From: Crossiella sp. S99.2
Lineage (GTDB): Bacteria; Actinomycetota; Actinomycetes; Mycobacteriales; Pseudonocardiaceae
Length of the DNA stretch: 64,000 nt
Assembly (NCBI RefSeq): GCF_023094165.1
Contig: NZ_JALMDK010000018.1
Span: 1 to 64,000, forward strand
Reading direction: 5' to 3'
In this document: piece after piece, positions 59,701 to 64,000 of the stretch
Numbering within the stretch: position 1 is the stretch's first letter
Layout: every line of letters starts with the position of its first letter
Position numbers and translations under genes: made by a program
The notes under the pieces: generated by a model
Seen by the model: only the letters and a program-made list of their open reading frames with translations
Databases searched by the model: none
What the model was told of the DNA's origin: nothing

Positions 59701-60250
59701 GGCGCACCGCAGGCTGATGGCGGAGTGGCTGGCCAACCCGGCGGCCAACTACCTCGGCGAGCTGGGCAGGCACGGCGAGGCGGTCGAGTTCGTCACCGAG
59801 TCCACCGAGCTGTACGACCAGCTCATCCGGGAGAACCCCGGTGACCGGAGCTTGACGGACGGACTGATCGGCGCGCTGTGGGAGGCCGTGGCCATCCACA
59901 CCCGCACCGGCGACACCGCGAAGGCGGACGCGGCCCGGAATCGCCTGATCCAGCTCGGCGCGTTCGTCGGACGGTGGACGATGACCCAGTCCAACGGCCA
60001 CGTGGTCACCCTGGAACTGACCGGCGACCGGACCGGCGCCCTGGGCGGTCGCGGCACCTACAACGGGATCGCCGGCGAGATCCGGGACGGACGCCGGACC
60101 GTGGACAAGGTGGAGTTCGTCATCCACTGGATCGACGGCGCGATCGGCAAGTACACCGGCCAGCGCGGGGCGGACGGCACATGGTCCGGCGACTCCGTCC
60201 GGCTGACCGGCGAACCGATCACCGCCCGCTGGACGGCGATCCAAGCCTGA
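56735..60250 (+). CDS. Large secreted multidomain protein with Ig-like and helical-repeat domains
   Basis: A 1,171-residue exported protein. Signal peptide WLSVLTAVLVASVLAPPAQA. About residues 30-150 form a beta-sandwich with acidic loops (VFFHTNDEDKDHDTRIKIVV), perhaps calcium-binding. About 150-840 is unrecognised, partly helical, with cysteines. About 845-943 is a bacterial Ig-like domain (VSLATTPDRTSAAGEQFALT...VTAVYTGDEVFTGAAV). About 945-1075 has TPR-like helices (AKELIEQGNLLWNRGERADG; NPAANYLGELGRHGEAVEFV) echoing the repeats of the giant protein. About 1076-1171 is a lipocalin-like beta end. AAAGGAG precedes the ATG by 8 bases. The shared helical repeat and position suggest it works with the giant protein and the lectin. 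Confidence 0.8.
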   Translation: MRRWLSVLTAVLVASVLAPPAQAKPQAPRQNPAEVTLQRAEVFFHTNDEDKDHDTRIKIVVTDQNGTEVAVVEDTFGHFDDGSDHGPFPMRITTPIPRDVINAGMTTMVIDPNGNDTWRFNLRVGLFFSDGSRIGTDRDGLELSEGDTTKRWAIGDYSDEYKRMDFSWIAQPDTLADSVRDGYARRIPALLWESCVQPDNTGRGEGSASHVASSAALLKLIEDPTGRTELARALGTEPPLMADPTGLYRRCLDRIAPGWRPPPTGAVDRLSTHPGWRRVISDLMRIPAHAGKPGTDAVTTCRTNGSDTEDWDITMSLAMRAWGLVRTVPHSVLFGPADPASHPAKMAELEKEVAARVWLQGGTAKVDEIVCTIVAPDVPETENHTWMIRTTRFLHNELLPQTQTPPHQPKYVVEYNRDPNPDNRTNGVLAYLRDVTAQWSREDFKEYNARPYVRYQMIGLLNLYDFALDQSVRQDAKKVLDFLALKHAATSQDNQRVAPFRRKQVEQTPYLFQGSTTDSMYEAWVGGLPQPVRPAAGAGSFSGEMALAASATYRPPAWMADLQLDTRHRDYLQYFNGRNQHEVAYGGRDFTLTGGGRRTPCPYPGPGGICVGAGNDEGTMQPTVLIPRQLRTDTANTTDNPKYFDNVRLQSSWGKHISCVNRNIACGEKLIVPDRVVRDSPDCRITLSQPGQPLEIGLRFDRSCSPEPGLSYTGDCFFAYGKQIALAAGLPEIAYLVTHSCEPGSSDADRKKWFEAFVEYMAIQGNPRSEWDRCAGPNQYWIKVHTKQPPADRIDLTGVTEGRPVTAHGTLCTDEPGFELIINGQGGFPGTGALSGDLTLSGGRYPVPRVSLATTPDRTSAAGEQFALTATIHDTDNRVPTGKVAFLVGARVISEQPVTVAPDGTVSARMLTIRGLELGVRRVTAVYTGDEVFTGAAVTETHTVRPDLARAKELIEQGNLLWNRGERADGYIRTAGAIELIRALAAADPAHRRLMAEWLANPAANYLGELGRHGEAVEFVTESTELYDQLIRENPGDRSLTDGLIGALWEAVAIHTRTGDTAKADAARNRLIQLGAFVGRWTMTQSNGHVVTLELTGDRTGALGGRGTYNGIAGEIRDGRRTVDKVEFVIHWIDGAIGKYTGQRGADGTWSGDSVRLTGEPITARWTAIQA

Positions 60251-60256
60251 CCCGAA

Positions 60257-60327
60257 GCCGCCGAGTTGGCCCAAGTCGTACACGTAGTTGGCCCAACCGG
60301 GCGTGCGATTTTGCCCAACTCGGCGGC
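60257..60327. repeat. TTGGCCCAA-box intergenic element with perfect 13-bp ends
   Basis: GCCGCCGAGTTGG (60257-60269) and CCAACTCGGCGGC (60315-60327) are perfect complements enclosing a central AGTTGGCCCAA box and GTACACG/GGGCGTGCG linkers. It starts 6 bp after the stop of the large secreted gene, ending that transcription unit, and precedes the PcfJ-like gene. Confidence 0.75.
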
Positions 60328-60361
60328 GGAGGTGGGGCTGTGGGTGCGAACATAGGAGTTG

Positions 60362-63250
60362 ATGTCCGTACAGCTCGCATTTGGCCTGACCGCCGCAGCT
60401 GGGTCGCGCTGCTGGCTGCCCACCTCCGGCGGCCGGCTCGCACCCAGACCCGCCGAGGACCGGGCCGGCGCGCACCCGCCCGGCGCCCCCGTCGCCATCG
60501 GACCGGCCGAGGCCGGACCCGAACAGGTCCGGGAGGCGTGTCGGCAGCTCGTCCTGTTGGTGGGCAAGGGAACCGAGGCGGTCGCGGCGGCGGGCGTCGA
60601 CCTCGGCGGCGGCTTCACCTCGGCGCGACTGGCCGGGGCGCGCGGGGACCGGCGGGACGCGGTGCTGGCCGCGCTGCGGGTGCTCGGCGCGGACGGCGCG
60701 GACCGCCTGGGTGACCGCAGCGCCCGGCTGGTGGCGCTGTTCGGGCCGTCGGCCACCAAACGGGTCGGCGCGGCCGCGCACACCGCGGTCGCCGAGGAAC
60801 GCTGGGCCGCCCTCGGCCTGGCCGCCGCGGCCTCGGACCTGCTCGGCCCGGAACAGCTGGAACGCCTGCTCGAACTGCGTGCCCCGGACGGCATCGACCC
60901 CTTCCCGCGCGGCGCCGCCGCCACCCTGGCCGGGCACCTTTCCCTTGCGCTGAGCGGCTATCCCCAGCCGCGACGGCTCGCGCTGATCCTCAGCCTGTGG
61001 GAACAGGTGTGCGCGCGACTTCTGCACCGGCAGCGCCTGACCCGGCTGGCCGCCACGCAGACCAAGGCCGACCGGATCGAGAAACTCCGCACCCGCCACC
61101 AGGACTTCTTCGACGGTGCGATCCTGCGGCAGGCGGGGTACAGCCTCGGAAACCGTATGACGCTGGCCGCCGCGGCTCGCTGGCGGCCGCCCTCCTGGTG
61201 GGCCACCTGGGAAATCACCTGGTTGCTGCACGACGCCATCGCGGCGACCGCACTGCTGCGGTTCGCCAGGACGGTCTCCGACGAGGGTCTCGCGGCCGCC
61301 ATCGAGCAGCACCGCGGCGAGCTGCTCGCGGCCGACGCCATCCTCGATGAGGACACGCGGTCCAAGGCCGCCCGTCGTCGGGAGGGCGACTACAGCCACC
61401 CGGCGCGGCCGGGGTGCTACCTGCACCAGGTGCTCCAGTCGCTGGAACCGGGACGGGCGATCACCCCGAAGACCGAGAACGCGGTGCGGACCCGGATCGC
61501 CATGGCCCGCAACTACGGCGAGGTCGTCCTCGACGCGGTGACCGAGCACCTCCCCACCTTCGAGCGGCAGTACCTGCATCACTGCTGGAACCACCAACAG
61601 CGCTGGCAGGCCGGCCACCTGCGCAGGTGGCGGGCCGCGGCGGGGTTCACCAGGGCGCCGGGCAGCTGGGAGCAGCCGCCGCTGGAAGACGCGCACGCCG
61701 AGGAGCTGACCCAGCCGCTGGCCCAGCGACTGGCCGCCAACCCGGACGCGGACCCGGTCACCGTGGAGGAACCGCACGATCTGCTGTGGTACGCCGATCT
61801 CGCCGACGCGCTGGCGCCCTTCGCCGGCCACGAGTCCGCCACCGCGGTGCCCGGTGAGTCGATGCCCGAACTGTCCTACGCCGGGCCGCCGGACCAGGAA
61901 CAGCCGAGCGCCGACTCAGTGCCGCTGGCCGCCGCCGAGGTGGCCCAGCTGGTCGCCTTCGGCGCGAAGCCACCACCCCGCTGCCGGAGCTGGACCGAAC
62001 TCGCCGAGGGGGTCAGCGCCGCCGCGGTGATCGCCGAGGCCAGCGTGGGCGCCTTCCCCATCCCCGCCGAAGTGTCCACTGTGGACAAACAGATCGTCCC
62101 GGGCGCGGAACTGGTGGTGGAACTGGGCCGGGAGCCGCGGCAGCTGGCCGCCTGGTCCGGCTACATGGGCAACTGCATTGGCGACACCTGGTACGCCGAG
62201 GTGGCCCGCCGCGGCCAGTGCGTGCTGATGGCGTTGCGGCACCCCGTCCAGGGCCACATCGTGGCCAACCTGGACATCCGGCGGCACACCGGCGGCTGGC
62301 ACGTGCACGAGCTGCGCGCCCGGTTCAACGACGACCTCGACGAGTCGCTGGCGGCGCACATCAAGAACTGGGTGACCGCCCTCCCGGTCCCCGCACCACC
62401 CGAACCCGAACCCCTGGAACCCGTGGCACCAGCGCGGGCCCGGGGTGGCGGCGCCCGCCGGAACGCGGCGACCCGGCTGCCCGCCGACCTCACCCGCGAC
62501 CTGACCGCCGAGGTCGAGCGGGAACTGGCCTCAACGCCGGTCGCCGCGGCCCGGCGCACCTACGTCACGCTGGCGCGCGGGCTCGGCCGAGCCGGGCACC
62601 CCGCCGATTTCGAGCCCGAGGCGGCGGTGATCGCGCTGAAACGGCTCAGCCCGGCCGAGCACGTCGACCTGCTCCGCACCGCCCTGGCCAACGGACTCGG
62701 CGCGACCGCCCTGTGGCACGCCACCCGGGTCCGGCCGCTGACCACCGCGGTGGGCCGCCTCGACCCGGCGCAACGCGAGTACGACCGGGTGGCCACGCTC
62801 ACCGGCGGCGGACCGCTGCCACGCTCACTGCGCGCGCTGGTCCGCCGCGCGGCGATCACCCCGGCGCACGCCATGGACGAGGTGGCGCGGGCGGTCCGGG
62901 CGGCCATCGGCGCACTGGCCCACGACGAGGCCCTGGGCCGGTCGGTGGCCCGGCGGCCCGCACCCGAACTGGTGTGCGCGCTGGCGATCGCGACCACCTG
63001 CGCGACTCCGTCCACAATGGACGGTGTGCTGCGGGTGACCGAGCCGAAGAAGGCGACGGTGCCCGGTTTTCCCGCCGGCGACCTGTTCGACGAGGACGGA
63101 CCGTGGCAACGAGCCCTGGCCGCGGCGGCCGAACTCGGCGCGCCGGTGCAGGTCTTCGCCGACCGGATCGCCGAGCACGGACTGCTGATCCCGGCGGCGT
63201 TGCTGGGCAAGGGCGGCTGGCCCGCGCTCTGGCAGCGCGCCCACCGCTGA
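60362..63250 (+). CDS. Large protein with a PcfJ-like domain
   Basis: A 962-residue cytosolic protein. The most recognisable part, about residues 590-680, resembles PcfJ-like proteins of mobile elements: SGYMGNCIGDTWYAEVARRG, VLMALRHPVQGHIVANLDI and WHVHELRARFNDDLDESLAA. The N-terminal 450 residues are helical and basic (WEQVCARLLHRQRLTRLAAT; LHHCWNHQQRWQAGHLRRWR), and a Pro/Arg-rich linker (about 675-700) leads to another helical C-terminal region. The molecular role of PcfJ proteins is unknown. The start is unclear: AGGAG is only 3 bases from the ATG at 60362, and a TTG precedes it. No conjugation genes are nearby. Confidence 0.7.
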   Translation: MSVQLAFGLTAAAGSRCWLPTSGGRLAPRPAEDRAGAHPPGAPVAIGPAEAGPEQVREACRQLVLLVGKGTEAVAAAGVDLGGGFTSARLAGARGDRRDAVLAALRVLGADGADRLGDRSARLVALFGPSATKRVGAAAHTAVAEERWAALGLAAAASDLLGPEQLERLLELRAPDGIDPFPRGAAATLAGHLSLALSGYPQPRRLALILSLWEQVCARLLHRQRLTRLAATQTKADRIEKLRTRHQDFFDGAILRQAGYSLGNRMTLAAAARWRPPSWWATWEITWLLHDAIAATALLRFARTVSDEGLAAAIEQHRGELLAADAILDEDTRSKAARRREGDYSHPARPGCYLHQVLQSLEPGRAITPKTENAVRTRIAMARNYGEVVLDAVTEHLPTFERQYLHHCWNHQQRWQAGHLRRWRAAAGFTRAPGSWEQPPLEDAHAEELTQPLAQRLAANPDADPVTVEEPHDLLWYADLADALAPFAGHESATAVPGESMPELSYAGPPDQEQPSADSVPLAAAEVAQLVAFGAKPPPRCRSWTELAEGVSAAAVIAEASVGAFPIPAEVSTVDKQIVPGAELVVELGREPRQLAAWSGYMGNCIGDTWYAEVARRGQCVLMALRHPVQGHIVANLDIRRHTGGWHVHELRARFNDDLDESLAAHIKNWVTALPVPAPPEPEPLEPVAPARARGGGARRNAATRLPADLTRDLTAEVERELASTPVAAARRTYVTLARGLGRAGHPADFEPEAAVIALKRLSPAEHVDLLRTALANGLGATALWHATRVRPLTTAVGRLDPAQREYDRVATLTGGGPLPRSLRALVRRAAITPAHAMDEVARAVRAAIGALAHDEALGRSVARRPAPELVCALAIATTCATPSTMDGVLRVTEPKKATVPGFPAGDLFDEDGPWQRALAAAAELGAPVQVFADRIAEHGLLIPAALLGKGGWPALWQRAHR

Positions 63251-63265
63251 GAGTAGGTTGGGGCA

Positions 63266-63646
63266 ATGGCGTGCCGGATCAGTGAACTTGTGCTCGATTG
63301 CCGCGATCCCGCGGCGCTGGCGCGGTTCTGGTGCGAGGTCCTGGACTTCGTCGTGCTCGACACCGAGGAGGACGGCTCGATCGAGATCGGGCCGCGCGCA
63401 GGGTTCGGCGGGGCGCAACCAACGCTGTTCCTCAGCCGCCAGGACGAGCCGCGGCAGGGGAAATCCCGGCTGCACATCGACGTCAACGCCACCGACCGCG
63501 ATCAGGGCGCCGAACTCGAACGCCTGCTCGGGCTCGGCGCCCGCCCCGCCGACATCGGTCAGACCGGCCAGGAGCAGTGGCATGTCCTCATCGACCCGGA
63601 GGGCAATGAGTTCTGCCTGCTCAAGGCCCGCCTCAACCCGCTCTGA
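63266..63646 (+). CDS. VOC-family (glyoxalase/bleomycin-resistance-like) protein
   Basis: A 126-residue single-domain protein of the vicinal oxygen chelate superfamily with two beta-alpha-beta-beta-beta modules: ISELVLDCRDPAALARFWCE at the start and VLIDPEGNEFCLLK at the end, the usual VOC terminal motif. Metal ligands are not all evident: the first position is Glu5 in place of the common histidine, while LHIDVN offers a histidine. Members include glyoxalases, dioxygenases and antibiotic-binding proteins; this one belongs to the large uncharacterised group. It overlaps the convergent DinB gene by 14 bp. Confidence 0.87.
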   Translation: MACRISELVLDCRDPAALARFWCEVLDFVVLDTEEDGSIEIGPRAGFGGAQPTLFLSRQDEPRQGKSRLHIDVNATDRDQGAELERLLGLGARPADIGQTGQEQWHVLIDPEGNEFCLLKARLNPL

Positions 63647-64000
63647 CGCCGCCGGTCCCCGGTGCGGCCTGATCGATCTGTTCGCGCAGGATGTCGCCGT
63701 GTCCGGCGTGCCGGGCGAACTCCTCGATCATGGCGAGCAGGGTCCAGCGCATGCTGACCGTTCCTTCCAGGGCGATGTCCTTGGTGTCGTCGAGGTCGAA
63801 GCGGGCGGCGATCTCCCGTGATCGCCGGCTCGCGCGTTCGAACTCGGCGATCACCTCGGCCAGGGACTCCTCCTCGGTGACGGTGAAGGTGCCCTCGTCC
63901 CGCTCCGAGTAGCCGTCGCATTCGGACGCGTCGAGTCCCGCCCAGAACCGTTGGAACCAGATCCGTTCGGCGGCCGCGGCGTGCTTGAGCAAGGAGATCG
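63633..64000 (-). CDS. DinB/DUF664-family protein, 5' end cut by the window
   Basis: At least 119 residues of a four-helix DinB-like protein: LLKHAAAAERIWFQRFWAGL, a middle acidic stretch, AEVIAEFERASRRSREIAARF, and MRWTLLAMIEEFARHAGHGDILREQIDQ, where the family's metal-ligand histidines (H in LKHA, H...H in RHAGHGD) can be seen. Mycothiol- or bacillithiol-linked transferases and many uncharacterised proteins share this fold. The frame stays open to the last base, so the true start lies outside the window and the N-terminal helix is missing. Confidence 0.85.
   Translation of the reverse strand, partial: ISLLKHAAAAERIWFQRFWAGLDASECDGYSERDEGTFTVTEEESLAEVIAEFERASRRSREIAARFDLDDTKDIALEGTVSMRWTLLAMIEEFARHAGHGDILREQIDQAAPGTGGVRAG

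Noticed and set aside
58205..61831. A 1,208-residue minus-strand frame across two plus-strand genes and an intergenic element
   Set aside because: It bridges the 60257 element and two genes with clear plus-strand domains. High GC makes such long antisense frames common here.
1..64000. tRNA, rRNA or insertion-sequence genes
   Set aside because: I found no cloverleaf with a CCA-proximal stem, no rRNA signature and no transposase-like protein in the frames examined.

Overview
The window is about 64 kb of GC-rich DNA with actinomycete hallmarks: strong G/C at third codon positions, many GTG starts, ATGA/GTGA stop-start overlaps, apparently leaderless promoters, SARP/AfsR and LAL-type regulators, Tat signals and DUF5988. 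I infer a Pseudonocardiales-like genus, but no rRNA or tRNA is present to test this. I saw no insertion sequence, phage or CRISPR array.

Region by region. 0-12.8 kb: an ABC-2 exporter, then a natural-product-like accessory set without a core synthase: DUF5988 protein, short SARP, sugar 3,5-epimerase, a translationally coupled AfsR-like / DHA2 efflux / HTH-less LAL operon, and a glycosyltransferase. 12.9-16.0 kb: tandem purple acid phosphatase paralogues, the second lacking key metal and catalytic residues. 16.0-18.2 kb: P450-TetR-ferredoxin operon with an upstream palindrome and a hairpin covering the ribosome binding site. 18.4-20.8 kb: EamA transporter, SGNH hydrolase, GNAT. 20.9-28.3 kb: a four-carbon sugar-acid operon flanked by two GntR/FCD regulators. 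28.5-32.7 kb: sugar ABC importer without its own ATPase plus mannonate dehydratase, behind an FCD-type operator. 32.7-37.3 kb: APC permease, D-aminoacylase and DD-peptidase-like serine hydrolase. 37.5-46.5 kb: secreted trypsin, PucR regulator, M20 amidohydrolase, short Rho, TetR-patatin, TetR-EamA, small hypotheticals. 46.7-60.3 kb: the most unusual part, a 1,211-residue HTH-STAND-WD40 protein divergent from three secreted proteins: a 1,890-residue protein (helical membrane-active-looking core, Asp-box-like propeller, five exact-period 94-residue repeats), a ricin-like lectin, and a 1,171-residue multidomain protein sharing the repeat theme. 60.4-64 kb: a PcfJ-like protein, a VOC protein and a DinB protein cut by the window edge.

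Threaded through the window is a family of intergenic palindromic elements built from TTGGCCCAA boxes and, in some copies, a 20-bp end sequence CGTACGACAACGGCCAACAC. They sit at gene 3' ends, mainly between convergent genes. Together with the secreted cluster at 46.7-60.3 kb, they are the strongest candidates here for undescribed biology.
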